Source of the DNA: Phormidium tenue FACHB-1050
Lineage (GTDB): Bacteria; Cyanobacteriota; Cyanobacteriia; Pseudanabaenales; Pseudanabaenaceae
Assembly: GCF_014696925.1 (NCBI RefSeq)
Contig: NZ_JACJQY010000023.1
Span: 1 to 64,000, forward strand
Reading direction: 5' to 3'
DNA length: 64,000 nt
Positions within the stretch are counted from its first letter, which is position 1; each line of letters starts with the position of its first letter. Position numbers and translations under genes: made by a program. Below the pieces are notes generated by a model. It was not told the DNA's origin. It worked only from the letters and a program-made list of their open reading frames with translations, and ran no database searches. Positions 1 through 14,483 of the stretch are shown here, piece by piece.

Positions 1-246
1 GCTGAAATTGCGAAAACTCTAATTGAATCTGTCGGTGCTAAGGTTAAGTTCCTACCTCCTTATTCCCCTGATTTATCGCCAATCGAGTTATGTTGGTCAA
101 AGTTGAAAGAAATTATTCGCTCTGCTAAAGCTCGTACAATTGAGGCTCTTGATTCAGCTATCACTATGGCTATTAATGCTATTTCTGATGAGGATGCTCT
201 TAATTGGTTTCATCATTGTGGCATCTGCTTTGAGCCTTTTCGGTAG
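1..246 (+). CDS. IS630-type transposase, C-terminal part (runs off the window)
   Basis: Open from base 1 in frame 1 to a TAG at 244-246. The 81 residues include the block FLPPYSPDLSPIE followed by W and K residues, the hallmark of the DDE (Tc1/mariner, IS630) catalytic core with its last acidic residue in SPIE. The rest of the protein lies upstream of the window. It ends nine bases before the apparent start of a truncated restriction gene, so this insertion probably interrupted that gene. The terminal inverted repeat of the element was not identified. Confidence 0.85.
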   Translation, partial: AEIAKTLIESVGAKVKFLPPYSPDLSPIELCWSKLKEIIRSAKARTIEALDSAITMAINAISDEDALNWFHHCGICFEPFR

Positions 247-254
247 GTTGTTTT

Positions 255-3221
255 GTGGTGGGTTTGATCGGTATTTGCTGTAATAAATCAGTTACGCTCC
301 AAGGCATCAAACTACATCTTTTCTATACCGATGACAGCGTAATTCATGATAGTAATCTCTTCAATCAAAATATATTTTCCGTAGTCCAAGAACTACCCTA
401 CAAATACAAATATCAAAACAAAATCATCTTCTCCTTTCGTCCCGATATTTGCCTATTTGTGAATGGGATCTACCTCGGTTATAGCGAACTAAAATCTAAC
501 CTCAGCAACCAAACCGCAAAAAAGAACGGACGCGGTAAAGTCATCAAAGACTACTTTGAAGCCGTCAGAGTCTATTACGAAAACTTCGATCGCCATCTCT
601 ACCTCAGCGACAAAGAAAAAGAAACTCATCGCAAAGACTTCTTAAAAATATTTGAAAAAGCCATCCATATCACCAGCACCGACCTCGGCGAAACCTACGT
701 GATCCGCACCATCTCTGACTTTTTTGATGAAATCCTCACCACCTGCCGCGATAAAGAGTTTGATCGCGAAGAGTACGAAAAAAATGTCATCAAAGTATTT
801 AAACCCTATCCCCTGCTAAATCCTAACGCCGACAAAAAAGACAAACTCAAAGAAATATTCAAATACCATTACGGCAAAAACTTCATTGAGAAAGAAATTC
901 TCTACTACAACTTCATCGAGCGCGATGTCTATTTTGTCAGTGGCAAAAAAGAACTCAAAGACGAAAAAGGACACCTCATCTCACCGCGTCCCAAACAAAA
1001 ATTTGGAACAGACAAAATTCTCGCCAAAATCGATGAATTTCTCGATCATGAAACTGAAGATGATTATTTCATCAAGCAACTAGAGCGACAACTCGCCCAT
1101 GTCGCCCCTAGCAAACGCGCCGAACTGATCGAAAAGCGCAAAGCCTACGCCAACAACAAAAATATTTATTCGCTCCTACTGCAATACGCCGCAGGGTTTG
1201 GCAAATCCAACATCATCGGCTGGACAGCACTCCAACTCAAAGACCTGCGCCGCAATGGTGAATATGTCTATGACAAAATCATGATCGTCGTCGATCGCCT
1301 GCAACTCCGCAGCCAAATTGATTCCAAAATGCTAAACATGAACATCGACAATCGGATGTATGTTGAAGCAAGCGACAAAAACAGTTTCCAAAAAGCCCTC
1401 GAATCCGACACCCGCTTAGTAATCGTCAATCTCCAAAAATTTGGCGCAGTCAAAACCATACTCGATCCTGACACCCTCGAAAAAATTGCCCAACTCCGCA
1501 TCGTCTTCCTAATCGATGAGATCCACCGCTCCAACAGTGGCGAACAACATGAAGACATGGTCAATATCTTCGATGAACTGCAAACACCCTTTGACACTCA
1601 AACCAGCCTATTCCGTACTAAAAAGAATTTAATTATTGGCTTCACTGCTACCCCAGATGATCATACTCTCGCTCGTTTCGGTGAATTTAGCGGCTATGCC
1701 GAAAGCGAAAAGCTCTGGGTTCCCTTCGATTCCTACACCATGAACGAAGCAATCAAAGACGGCTTTATTCATAACCCTATCGAAAATATTATCCCTGTTG
1801 CTTCCAAAATGCTATTTGACCTTCCTCAAAACAAAATGGAAGGCTTCGAGCAACCTAATTACAAAGATGTCGATAAAAAGCAAATCTATGAGGAACGCGA
1901 ACGAATTAATGCGATCGCCAAATACATCGCCGATCTCCTTGTAAAAGATGTCTATCCTAAAATTCGTGGCACGGCAAAAGCCATGCTTGCTGTGTATTCG
2001 ATTAAAGCAGCGATCGCCTATAAACAAGCCATTACCAAACATTTCCAAGAAATCACCAAACAAAATAAATACGCTAAATATGCCGAAGCGCCTATTCACA
2101 TCGTCTACTCCAGCAACCAAGACGAACAAAGCGCCACAGGGCTAAATGACGGACTCAGCGAGGAGAAAGTCTTAGAAAACTTTGCACTCAAGAAAAATGG
2201 CTTAATTATTGTCGTTGCCAAACTGCAAACAGGCTTCGATGAAAAAAGACTGCATACCCTATTTCTAGACAAAGAAATCAAAGGTATTAGCGCCATTCAA
2301 GCAATTTCTAGAGTCAATCGCACCGCCAAACATAAAAATGAATGCAAAATCGTTGATTTTTCCTACAACAATGTCAACGTTCAAAATATCAAAGAAGCCT
2401 TCGAGCATTTCTCCGATGTTGTCGTCAGTGACTTCGATCCCTTCAGCGACAAACGCATCTTAGAACTACTCTTCCCGATGCTGAAAAAATCTGAGGTGTA
2501 CGAAAAGTTTTTCAATATATTTGTAGCGATCGCTAATGATGTCACTAAACAAAATGATCCCGAAAACCACCTAGATTTAGAAAGTAGCATCGAAAAACAT
2601 ATCGAAGCTAATCCTAAACCCACCGCCGACACCAAAGCCAAAACCGCCCAATATTTCACTATTCTCAATCGCATTGAATATGTAATTGCTCTAGAAGAAA
2701 AGTACAGTGAACCGAATTTTTTAAATTTTCTGCGCCTGTTCAATAAAATCTATAACCAGCTACATCGTACCGATGATATTAAAGATGCGATCGAGGTCTA
2801 TTTTGACAACCAAATCGGCATCATCGAAGTTCAAACCCAACCCAAAGAACCCAAGCCCCCCAAGTCGCCAAAAATAGCTGAGGGCAAACCGCCCTTTACA
2901 GTTCATCAATTTAATATTTTGGCGATTCTCGAAGCGCGTAATGAACAAGAAGAATTAAAAGGCGATCGCATCAAAGAATTTGCCGCTAAAATTGCTGAAT
3001 TCTTCGCTTATGTGCAAAATTGTGAAGACGGTATACGATTAGTTGCCAAGATTAACTCGAATGTCTCAGAAGAAGAGATTTATGAAATTTTTTCCAGAAT
3101 CTATCGCCGATATAAAATCTTTAACCAGAAGACGGTGGGCAATTATTTTTTTAAAGAGATGGAAGATTTAGTCAATAAACTTTGTGATGATTTTGCGGAG
3201 ACAGTGCGTAATGTTATTTAA
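255..3221 (+). CDS. hsdR: Type I restriction enzyme R subunit (HsdR-like), N-terminus missing
   Basis: DNA-translocating nuclease subunit of a type I restriction system. Residues 63-80 carry PD...ELK, the PD-(D/E)XK nuclease site. Residues 313-319 (AGFGKSN) are the P-loop, 421-424 are DEIH (a DEAH variant), 464-467 are TATP, and a motif VI-like stretch with SRVNR follows the TGFD segment. Family members normally have about 100 residues before the PD motif. Here there are 62, the frame opens with GTG, and a transposase tail ends just upstream. The first 10-12 residues may therefore be read from transposon DNA. No hsdM or hsdS is in the window. It may be inactive, or its N-terminal part may lie beyond the insertion. 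Family call is firm; function is doubtful. Confidence 0.8.
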   Translation: MVGLIGICCNKSVTLQGIKLHLFYTDDSVIHDSNLFNQNIFSVVQELPYKYKYQNKIIFSFRPDICLFVNGIYLGYSELKSNLSNQTAKKNGRGKVIKDYFEAVRVYYENFDRHLYLSDKEKETHRKDFLKIFEKAIHITSTDLGETYVIRTISDFFDEILTTCRDKEFDREEYEKNVIKVFKPYPLLNPNADKKDKLKEIFKYHYGKNFIEKEILYYNFIERDVYFVSGKKELKDEKGHLISPRPKQKFGTDKILAKIDEFLDHETEDDYFIKQLERQLAHVAPSKRAELIEKRKAYANNKNIYSLLLQYAAGFGKSNIIGWTALQLKDLRRNGEYVYDKIMIVVDRLQLRSQIDSKMLNMNIDNRMYVEASDKNSFQKALESDTRLVIVNLQKFGAVKTILDPDTLEKIAQLRIVFLIDEIHRSNSGEQHEDMVNIFDELQTPFDTQTSLFRTKKNLIIGFTATPDDHTLARFGEFSGYAESEKLWVPFDSYTMNEAIKDGFIHNPIENIIPVASKMLFDLPQNKMEGFEQPNYKDVDKKQIYEERERINAIAKYIADLLVKDVYPKIRGTAKAMLAVYSIKAAIAYKQAITKHFQEITKQNKYAKYAEAPIHIVYSSNQDEQSATGLNDGLSEEKVLENFALKKNGLIIVVAKLQTGFDEKRLHTLFLDKEIKGISAIQAISRVNRTAKHKNECKIVDFSYNNVNVQNIKEAFEHFSDVVVSDFDPFSDKRILELLFPMLKKSEVYEKFFNIFVAIANDVTKQNDPENHLDLESSIEKHIEANPKPTADTKAKTAQYFTILNRIEYVIALEEKYSEPNFLNFLRLFNKIYNQLHRTDDIKDAIEVYFDNQIGIIEVQTQPKEPKPPKSPKIAEGKPPFTVHQFNILAILEARNEQEELKGDRIKEFAAKIAEFFAYVQNCEDGIRLVAKINSNVSEEEIYEIFSRIYRRYKIFNQKTVGNYFFKEMEDLVNKLCDDFAETVRNVI

Positions 3222-3227
3222 TCCCAC

Positions 3228-3264
3228 AAAAAAAGAGAAACGGCTAAGCCGTTTCTCTTTTTTT
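3228..3264. terminator. Bidirectional terminator hairpin between hsdR and apcE
   Basis: A perfect 18-bp inverted repeat around the apex GGCTAAGCC, with an A-run on one side and a T-run on the other. It lies between two convergent genes (stops at 3221 and 3282). The A/T tracts fit an intrinsic terminator for both. Confidence 0.85.
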
Positions 3265-3281
3265 AAGCTAGAAGCTAGTCT

Positions 3282-6305
<3,024 letters not shown>

Positions 6306-6608
6306 TCATATATTTGTGGCAATCACAAGATCTAACCCACGCTCAAAAATTTCATCGATCGCTAGCATCTCACCGTCAAGAGTCATAAACTTATGATCCT
6401 TAGTAGCTCTAATGCGATCGCCATTTTCTAGCTCATATTCAAAAACTTCTTGATTACCGCGATCGTGCCATTGGGCAATGGGTTGGGTATAGACAAAGCC
6501 ATTCTCATCAACACTATACACACTACATTCGATGTGATGCTCCACAATCTTACCGATAGGCATCACACCATATTCGACAGTTTTTACTAAAGTATCGTAA
6601 CTGAGGCA
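6306..6608 (-). other. Split DnaE intein, N-terminal fragment
   Basis: Begins with Cys after FAEY, reads CLSYDT, and contains the near-invariant stretch QWHDRG...VFEYELE with block [10 protein letters not shown]. It ends with a stop after 100 residues. This closely matches the known fast-splicing DnaE split inteins of filamentous cyanobacteria (about 102 residues). The partner fragment is not in this window. Confidence 0.96.
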
Positions 6609-9344
6609 ATACTCCGCAAAGATTACCATCTGATCGAATAGATCATTAGAAATCTCTGACCTAATACCATTTTTAGCGCAACCATCAAGAAAAATAGAAC
6701 GCTGCTTTTCCATTTCTTCTGGCTTCTTCTTCCCCATCGCCCGACGCAATAAATCCGCAGCACCAAGGGAATATCCTGCCAGATCCTGCGCCATTTTCAT
6801 GATCTGCTCTTGATAGCAATTATGGGTAACAATTCCATTTGCTAAGAAATAGGGAGAATTTTGATCTGCCATTTCAATGTCGAAACATTCGCTAGTTCCC
6901 CAGTCTTCAATAGATGCCACAAATACAGGACGAACATCTTTCAAGGAATTAGAATCTAATTCAAAAAGGAATGATCCGTAAGTGATAGTGTCTCCAGTTT
7001 CATTTAGAGGTTTTAACTCATTGGCAAACTGATCGCCCTGTGGCGTGAGAAAGCGATGTTCTGACGTACAGTAAATCTCTGTACCTGTTGATAGCGTGAT
7101 TTTGACAATGGATTTAATACCGCTTTGCCATTGCTTTGCGACCTTTGCTGACCATACGCGCTTACCATCAGAAGAGAGAATTACATCACCCTTACGAATA
7201 TTCTCAATTGGTGTACTTGTGCCATCAGGTTTTGCAATTAAAGTTCCTTTAGCTAAGCATAATACTCCATAAGTATTATTTAGAATTGGTTCTAAGGTGT
7301 GGTGCTGATACTCGATCGCTTCTCTGCCATGCTTACGATTAATGAACTTTGGAATTAGCCCAGCATCCAATGGACCAGGGCGATAGAGCGCCAGAATCGA
7401 AGAAATATCTTCAATATTGGAAGGCTTAAGATCTTTGACGATCTGCTTCATTCCCGATGATTCTAGTTGGAAGACACCCTCTAGATCGCCTTTTTCTAAT
7501 AGCTTATAGGTTTTTTGATTTGCCTCCGTAGACATGTCGGGGGCGATCGCATCAATATGGAAATTCGGATCTTGATTGTTACGAATTAGCTTACTGGTAT
7601 GCTCAATGGTTGTCAGATTTCGTAGTCCTAAGAAGTCCATTTTCAGCAAACCAAGGGATTCCAAATCCTCCATCGTGTATTGCGTGACAACTTGACCTTC
7701 ATTACTGCGTTGCAATGGTACAACTTCATCCAATGGGAATGGTGAAATCACTACACCTGCTGCATGAACACCTGAACTTTTGTTCACACCCTCAATTCGC
7801 ATCGCCATGTCCAGCCATTCAAACACTTTCGCATCTTGTTTGTAGCGATCGCGAAATTCGGGTGCAGGGGATTCCTCAGAAATCATCACCTTCAACTTGG
7901 CTGGCTTACCGCGAGAAACGGGTATCATCTTTGCCATTTTGTCTGATTCACTGTAAGACACATCTAGCACCCTTGCCACATCCTTGAGGACAGCCTTAGA
8001 AGTTAAGCGGTTAAAAGTCACAATCTGAGCAACTCGTTCTTGTCCATAGCGTTGCGTCACATAATCAATCAATTCACTGCGGTGATCGATACAGAAGTCC
8101 GTATCAATATCAGGCATTGACTTCCGTTCAGGATTGAGAAATCTTTCAAAGAGAAGTCCGTGATGAATGGGATCAATATTGGTAATTCCCAAAGAATAGG
8201 CAACCAAAGAACCTGCGGCACTGCCTCGTCCAGGGCCCACGGGAATCTGCTTGTCTCTTGCATATTTGATGTAGTCCCAAACCACCAAAAAGTAAGTAGA
8301 GAAACCCATCTGCATAATGATGCCTAGCTCAAACCTCAAGCGCTCTTGATATTCGGCAGAAATCTCGGCATGGGTCTTAGCATTAAATCTTTGGAGTAAG
8401 CCTTGCCATGTCACTTCTTCAAAATAAGTATCCGCAGTATGCCCTTCAGGAATGGGATAATCCGCAGCACGGGGATCGCGCATGAGGTCGTAGGGCTTAA
8501 CTTTGGCGGCAGCATGGAGAGTATTAGCGAGAGCTTCTTCGATCACATCATCTTCCAAATGATCTCGAAATAACTGCCGCATCTCATCATAGGATTTGAA
8601 ATATTCCATGCCGCTATAACGCAGGCGTTTCTCATCAGAAATTAATTTACCAGTTTGGATACAGAGCAGTGCATCGTGGGCTTCCACATCCATGCAAGAG
8701 GTAAAGTGGGAGTCGTTTGTGGCAATTACTCTGATCTCTAATTCTTTGGCAATCTTGCAAATTTCCACATTTACAACGCGATCTTCAGGATAGCCGTGAT
8801 CTTGAATTTCTAGATAATAATCATCGCCAAAATGTTCTTTATACCAAGCCGCCACTTCTCTCGCTAGTTTCGGATCGCCATTCATGATTGCTTGAGGAAC
8901 TTCTCCTGCTAAGCAACCAGAAGTGAGCATTAAGCCTTCTTTATATTGCAGTAAATATTCTTTATTAATGCAAGGACGGGCGAAAATCCCTTTGCCTTGA
9001 TAGCCTTGCAAATGGGAAATGGTGGTGAGTTTGACTAGATTGCGATAACCCTGCGTATCTTTAGCGAGAACGCATTGGTGATATTTTTTCTTTTTATCTT
9101 CTCTTTTATACTGTATGGTAATGTCGCCATTGATGACATACATTTCATTACCAATGATTGGCTTAATTCCTTTAGATTTGCAGATCTTGATTAGCTCGAT
9201 CGCTCCATACATCACCCCATGATCGGTTAAGGCGATCGCAGGCATTCCCAGTTCGACGGCGCGATTGACCATATCAGGGATTTGGCTTGCTCCATCGAGC
9301 AAACTATATTCAGTATGAACGTGTAGCCCAACAAATCCAGTCAT
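6306..9344 (-). CDS. dnaE: DNA polymerase III alpha subunit, N-terminal half, with a cis intein and a split-intein N fragment
   Basis: N-terminal part of the replicative polymerase. A PHP domain ([10 protein letters not shown]) occupies about residues 1-210. Polymerase motifs follow: [10 protein letters not shown] at 370-379 and PDIDTDF at 411-417. Two protein-splicing elements interrupt it. A complete 147-residue intein occupies residues 696-842, followed by Cys843 as the +1 residue. The open frame then ends in a 100-residue split-intein N fragment starting at Cys913 (CLSYDT). The C-half of DnaE, carrying the intein C fragment, must be encoded elsewhere and joined by trans-splicing. The start matches the family N-terminus. 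The 212 bases to pyrG hold three palindromes. Confidence 0.97.
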   Translation of the reverse strand: MTGFVGLHVHTEYSLLDGASQIPDMVNRAVELGMPAIALTDHGVMYGAIELIKICKSKGIKPIIGNEMYVINGDITIQYKREDKKKKYHQCVLAKDTQGYRNLVKLTTISHLQGYQGKGIFARPCINKEYLLQYKEGLMLTSGCLAGEVPQAIMNGDPKLAREVAAWYKEHFGDDYYLEIQDHGYPEDRVVNVEICKIAKELEIRVIATNDSHFTSCMDVEAHDALLCIQTGKLISDEKRLRYSGMEYFKSYDEMRQLFRDHLEDDVIEEALANTLHAAAKVKPYDLMRDPRAADYPIPEGHTADTYFEEVTWQGLLQRFNAKTHAEISAEYQERLRFELGIIMQMGFSTYFLVVWDYIKYARDKQIPVGPGRGSAAGSLVAYSLGITNIDPIHHGLLFERFLNPERKSMPDIDTDFCIDHRSELIDYVTQRYGQERVAQIVTFNRLTSKAVLKDVARVLDVSYSESDKMAKMIPVSRGKPAKLKVMISEESPAPEFRDRYKQDAKVFEWLDMAMRIEGVNKSSGVHAAGVVISPFPLDEVVPLQRSNEGQVVTQYTMEDLESLGLLKMDFLGLRNLTTIEHTSKLIRNNQDPNFHIDAIAPDMSTEANQKTYKLLEKGDLEGVFQLESSGMKQIVKDLKPSNIEDISSILALYRPGPLDAGLIPKFINRKHGREAIEYQHHTLEPILNNTYGVLCLAKGTLIAKPDGTSTPIENIRKGDVILSSDGKRVWSAKVAKQWQSGIKSIVKITLSTGTEIYCTSEHRFLTPQGDQFANELKPLNETGDTITYGSFLFELDSNSLKDVRPVFVASIEDWGTSECFDIEMADQNSPYFLANGIVTHNCYQEQIMKMAQDLAGYSLGAADLLRRAMGKKKPEEMEKQRSIFLDGCAKNGIRSEISNDLFDQMVIFAEYCLSYDTLVKTVEYGVMPIGKIVEHHIECSVYSVDENGFVYTQPIAQWHDRGNQEVFEYELENGDRIRATKDHKFMTLDGEMLAIDEIFERGLDLVIATNI
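6819..7259 (-). other. Contiguous mini-intein within dnaE (147 residues)
   Basis: The insert starts CLAKGTLI after extein ...TYGVL and ends NGIVTHN before extein CYQEQIM. Block A (first Cys), block B (TSEHRFLT), block F and block G (terminal His-Asn followed by Cys) are all visible. At 147 residues there is no room for a homing endonuclease, so this is a mini-intein expected to splice in cis. It sits in the polymerase region 70 residues before the split intein. Confidence 0.95.
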
Positions 9345-9391
9345 AGTGATCTACAAAATCAAATTCAAACAGTCAGGTTAACATGATCCAT

Positions 9392-9440
9392 AATAAATTT
9401 TTTAAAAGTGTGGCTTCGCCACACTTTTAAAAAATTTATT
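9392..9440. repeat. Intergenic hairpin, 23-bp perfect stem, apex GGC-TTC-GCC
   Basis: Arms 9392-9414 and 9418-9440 are exact reverse complements around the trinucleotide TTC. The minus strand reads GCGAAGC at the apex. It lies between dnaE and pyrG, about 50 bases upstream of the dnaE start. It belongs to the GCGAAGC class described in the findings. Confidence 0.9.
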
Positions 9441-9477
9441 GGTTCGGATTTGAACCGCTAATGGTTCTGCAATTTAA

Positions 9478-9534
9478 TCAAGAACCGATTTTTGATGGCG
9501 CGGCTAAGCCGCGCCATCAAAAATCGGTTCTTGA
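9478..9534. repeat. Intergenic hairpin, 28-bp perfect stem, apex GGCTAAGCC
   Basis: Perfect inverted repeat centred on base 9506. The apex CGGCTAAGCCG is the same as in the hairpin at 3228-3264, while the outer arms are unrelated. It lies downstream of pyrG and next to a second palindrome. Confidence 0.9.
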
Positions 9535-9556
9535 AATTAGGGCTTAGCCCTAATTT
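9534..9556. terminator. Short palindrome abutting the pyrG stop codon
   Basis: Two 11-base arms around T9545 (apex GGCTTAGCC) end directly at the pyrG stop. A role in pyrG termination is likely; no long T-run is seen. Confidence 0.6.
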
Positions 9557-11411
<1,855 letters not shown>

Positions 11412-11529
11412 AATCTCACAAATAGATCAGAATTGTAATAGGTATTTCAGGGTACGTAGCGAAATAAGCGTGATATTGTTCTACTTTAATCCCAGAAAAG
11501 CCTCAAGTTTTAGATCAATGAAGATAAAT

Positions 11530-11769
11530 TTATTCATAGAAGTATGGAAATAATTCTGATTCTAGAATATAGCGAGTAGCTTGACGAAATAGAGCTTGAC
11601 AAGTACCAGTTGCTAGTTCGCGATGGTTAGGAATAGTTAAAGTTTCTTTGCCAAGAGAAGTGATACGACGCAGTTTAATATGACTACCTCTTTGACTATG
11701 AACTTCAAATCCAAATCTCTTAAAAATAGCGATCGCATCTGCGCCAGATAGTCGTTTAAGCTTTGACAT
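11530..11769 (-). CDS. HicA-like mRNA interferase toxin
   Basis: Small basic protein of the YcfA/HicA family. It contains FKRFGFEVHSQRGSHIKL, with the conserved glycine-serine-histidine of the double-stranded-RNA-binding-like fold, and a conserved NHRELATGT segment. It overlaps the upstream HicB-like gene by 14 bases, so the two are co-translated. The frame is open six codons earlier (11787), but MSKLKRLSG is the usual N-terminus. The C-terminal stretch after ATRYI is longer than in minimal HicA. Confidence 0.85.
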   Translation of the reverse strand: MSKLKRLSGADAIAIFKRFGFEVHSQRGSHIKLRRITSLGKETLTIPNHRELATGTCQALFRQATRYILESELFPYFYE

Positions 11770-12007
11770 ATTCAGGTTGTAGTTCAAAGGTAACCAAAAT
11801 TGATGGATGAGGAACTAAACCGAAATCTTCAGGATTTTCATCTTCTAAATGTAATCCAACTGCTTCTATGAGATTCTCGACAACTTCATCCAGAGTACTT
11901 CCCTGTGTTACTACTGAGATTCCCAAACATTCCGCGACATAGCCACCTTCTAAATTTGAGCGAATAAAAGAATTAATATTTTGCTGAAGTTTAATATGGC
12001 TTTTCAT
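11756..12007 (-). CDS. HicB-like antitoxin
   Basis: 83 residues with the HicB partial RNase H fold: a GGYVAECLGISVVTQGSTLDEVVENLIEAV segment is clear. It has no C-terminal helix-turn-helix or ribbon-helix-helix, so DNA binding is not evident. It precedes the toxin, the reverse of the classical hicA-hicB order but common in cyanobacterial pairs. It should neutralise the adjacent HicA-like protein. Confidence 0.85.
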   Translation of the reverse strand: MKSHIKLQQNINSFIRSNLEGGYVAECLGISVVTQGSTLDEVVENLIEAVGLHLEDENPEDFGLVPHPSILVTFELQPEYVKA

Positions 12008-12131
12008 TTATCTATGTCTCTTAACCTTTTGGCGGTATTAAATTTAGAAGTTTAGATTAGTTTCATTTCAAGCCCTACACAATTGATTGTAGGCTAACTT
12101 TTTTAATTGTATTACAGCTTTGATGACCAAT

Positions 12132-12236
12132 TATACCCATTCCTAAAAGTGTCGCCCCACTCTTGGGAATTAAAAACCAATTCTAGTGATGGTTTTAAAA
12201 ATACAAAATGGCGTAGCCGTTTTGTATTTTGGGATT
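12132..12236. repeat. About 105-bp tripartite palindromic repeat (copy 1)
   Basis: Within the 403-base gap before the ABC permease gene. Near-complementary ends (TACCCA...TGGGATTA) enclose a degenerate first hairpin, a short AAACC/GGTTT-type hairpin and a strong hairpin at 12198-12230 with apex GGC-GTA-GCC. It matches the copies at 36589-36693 and, inverted, at 45751-45852. Confidence 0.75.
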
Positions 12237-12319
12237 ACCCCAAATACCGCCCAATGGTTGAAGTCAGGATTGAGTTTTGACCATACACTAGAGTTAAGCC
12301 TTGCATTAAATCTAGAGAT

Positions 12320-12356
12320 GTAATGAAGTTCGGCACAGAGCGCAGCACTTCATTAC
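12320..12356. repeat. Hairpin upstream of the ABC permease gene
   Basis: Ten-base arms GTAATGAAGT and ACTTCATTAC with a 17-base GC-rich loop. It lies about 55 bases before the permease start, so it could sit in its leader. No other signal was seen in 12237-12410. Confidence 0.5.
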
Positions 12357-12410
12357 CAAAACTATCGATTTTGCAAAGTTTAAAATCAGATACATCAGGA
12401 AATTTTAAGG

Positions 12411-13637
12411 ATGGATACTTGGGAAAGCTTTCGGATGGCGGGCAAAACCCTTGCGGCTAACCGCTTGCGTAGTACATTAACGATGCTCGGTATCATTATC
12501 GGTAATGCCTCCGTAATTTTGATGGTGGGGATTGGACAAGGGGCGCAAAAGTACGCTTCAGAGCAGTTTCAGTCCCTTGGTACGGATGTAATCTTTGTGA
12601 TCACAGGTACTGACAATGCGCGTCGGAATGTAATCGCACCGCCCAATCGCCTAGTACTAGCCGATGCCGATGCGATCGCCACCCAAGTTCCTACCGTTCG
12701 CAGTGTCGCGCCGCAGATTAACGGCTCCGAGCTAGCGATCGCAGGTAACAATACTAAACGCGCCACATTAATCGGTACGACCGATACCTATGCGATCGTT
12801 CGCAATGCGGAAGTTAGTGTAGGCAGATTTTTTAATGAGGAAGACCTTAAGCGGAATGCAAGGGTAATCACGATTGGGGCGGCGATCGCTAAGGAGTTAT
12901 TTCCACAGGGATCGCCTGTCGGGCAGACAGTGCGAATCCGAGGCACTAGCTATGAAGTAATTGGACTCATGTCAGAAAAAGGCGCGTTTCTAGGCACAAA
13001 CCAAGATGACACAATTTTTCTGCCAATTACGACGATGACTAGCCAACTTACGGGCAAAACTTCTCCCTATGGAGTAGCTGTCGCCGTAATCAATGTGTCA
13101 GCGACTAGCAATGCCAATGTGGACGCGGCGCAATTCCAAATTTCTAACCTATTGCGACTACGTCACCGCACTTCCGATGTGAATGCTGACGATACATTTA
13201 CAGTGCGTACCCAACAGGATGCTCTAGAAATAGTCGGTAATATTACGGGCGCACTGACGATTATGCTTGCCGCGATCGCAGGGATTTCACTGCTAGTTGG
13301 TGGCATTGGCATTATGAATATCATGCTGGTGTCAGTCACCGAGCGCACCAGCGAAATCGGACTCCGCAAAGCGATCGGCGCTTCACCCAGCGATATTCTT
13401 ACCCAGTTCACGATCGAGGCGGTGATTTTGTCGTTGCTAGGAGGAGCGATCGGTACAGGTATTGGGGTTGGCGGCATTTTATTCATCGCCGCAGTTTCAC
13501 CTTTGCAAGCGGGTGTATCGATTGGGGCAATTTGTCTAGCCGTCGGTGTTTCGGGTGGAATTGGTTTGTTCTTTGGGATTTTCCCAGCTCGACAAGCATC
13601 CAGACTTGATCCGATTGTAGCTTTGAGAAGTATTTAG
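12411..13637 (+). CDS. MacB-type ABC transporter permease
   Basis: 408 residues. A first membrane helix lies near residues 22-43 (LTMLGIIIGNASVILMVGIG), followed by a large periplasmic MacB core domain. Three helices close the protein in the FtsX-like part (GGIGIMNIMLVSVTERTSEIGLRKAIGA is diagnostic). Members drive tripartite efflux or lipoprotein extraction together with a cytosolic ATPase, here the next gene. No membrane-fusion partner gene is adjacent. An AGGA ribosome site lies ten bases before the ATG. The substrate cannot be read from sequence. Confidence 0.92.
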   Translation: MDTWESFRMAGKTLAANRLRSTLTMLGIIIGNASVILMVGIGQGAQKYASEQFQSLGTDVIFVITGTDNARRNVIAPPNRLVLADADAIATQVPTVRSVAPQINGSELAIAGNNTKRATLIGTTDTYAIVRNAEVSVGRFFNEEDLKRNARVITIGAAIAKELFPQGSPVGQTVRIRGTSYEVIGLMSEKGAFLGTNQDDTIFLPITTMTSQLTGKTSPYGVAVAVINVSATSNANVDAAQFQISNLLRLRHRTSDVNADDTFTVRTQQDALEIVGNITGALTIMLAAIAGISLLVGGIGIMNIMLVSVTERTSEIGLRKAIGASPSDILTQFTIEAVILSLLGGAIGTGIGVGGILFIAAVSPLQAGVSIGAICLAVGVSGGIGLFFGIFPARQASRLDPIVALRSI

Positions 13638-13689
13638 CAAAAGCATAGGAGGCAGCGCGAAGCGCGGCTTCTCATTAGAAAATAAATTT

Positions 13690-14448
13690 ATGATTACTAC
13701 CAACGCGATCGCATCTATTCCCGAAATATCTGATGATTCCAGACGGGAAATCGTCCGACTGAATAATGTCTGTAAATTCTATGGTCAAGACGACACCCTC
13801 GTAAAAGCCCTAGATGATGTTAGCTTTGTGATTAAAGAAGGCGAATATTGCGCGATTATGGGTGCTTCGGGATCGGGCAAATCCACTTGCATGAATATCA
13901 TTGGCTGTCTGGATAGCAGCACATCGGGGCAATATTTTCTAGACGAACAAGATGTCTCCCATATGGAGGAAGGCGATCTTGCGAGAGTTCGCAATCTCAA
14001 AATTGGCTTTATCTTTCAGCAATATCATCTCTTGCCACAACTCACAGCCATGGAGAATGTGATGTTACCGATGGCGTATGCCAATATTCGTCCTAAGGAA
14101 CAGAAAGAACGGGCGGCTGCCGCGCTGGAACGGGTTGCCATGGGACATCGTTTAAATAATCGACCTAACCAAATGTCGGGTGGACAGCAACAAAGGGTAG
14201 CGATCGCGAGGGCGATCGTGAATAACCCTGTGATGTTGCTTGCCGATGAACCTACAGGGGCGCTAGATTCTCATACTACACAGGAAGTAATGGATTTATT
14301 TGGTGAGTTGAATGCGAGTGGGATTACGGTGGTGATGGTCACCCACGAAGCTGATGTTGCTCGAAATTCGCGACGGATTATTTGGTTTCGTGATGGTCAA
14401 ATCATTCATGACCATCTATCCCCCTCGGATTTAAATCATGTCATTTAG
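13690..14448 (+). CDS. MacB/LolD-type ABC transporter ATPase
   Basis: 252 residues with Walker A GASGSGKST, signature MSGGQQQRV, Walker B LLADEPTGALD and the H-loop THE. An LxQxxLLPQLTAxENVMLP Q-loop region is typical of LolD/MacB ATPases. It follows the permease after 52 bases in the same direction and should form the transporter with it. A terminator follows directly. Confidence 0.95.
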   Translation: MITTNAIASIPEISDDSRREIVRLNNVCKFYGQDDTLVKALDDVSFVIKEGEYCAIMGASGSGKSTCMNIIGCLDSSTSGQYFLDEQDVSHMEEGDLARVRNLKIGFIFQQYHLLPQLTAMENVMLPMAYANIRPKEQKERAAAALERVAMGHRLNNRPNQMSGGQQQRVAIARAIVNNPVMLLADEPTGALDSHTTQEVMDLFGELNASGITVVMVTHEADVARNSRRIIWFRDGQIIHDHLSPSDLNHVI

Positions 14449-14479
14449 TAGAAAGGCGGCACAAAGCGCCGCCTTTCTA
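14449..14479. terminator. Hairpin directly after the ABC ATPase stop
   Basis: Twelve-base perfect arms (TAGAAAGGCGGC and its complement) with a seven-base loop, starting one base after the stop codon. Likely terminator. Confidence 0.7.
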
Positions 14480-14483
14480 TCTA

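Noticed and set aside
6819-7259. A homing endonuclease inside the DnaE intein
   Set aside because: Only 147 residues in total and no LAGLIDADG or HNH motif between blocks B and F.
11530-12007. HicBA cassette as a fourth case of neighbour-tail duplication
   Set aside because: Neither the pyrG end nor any other neighbouring gene end was found repeated around it.
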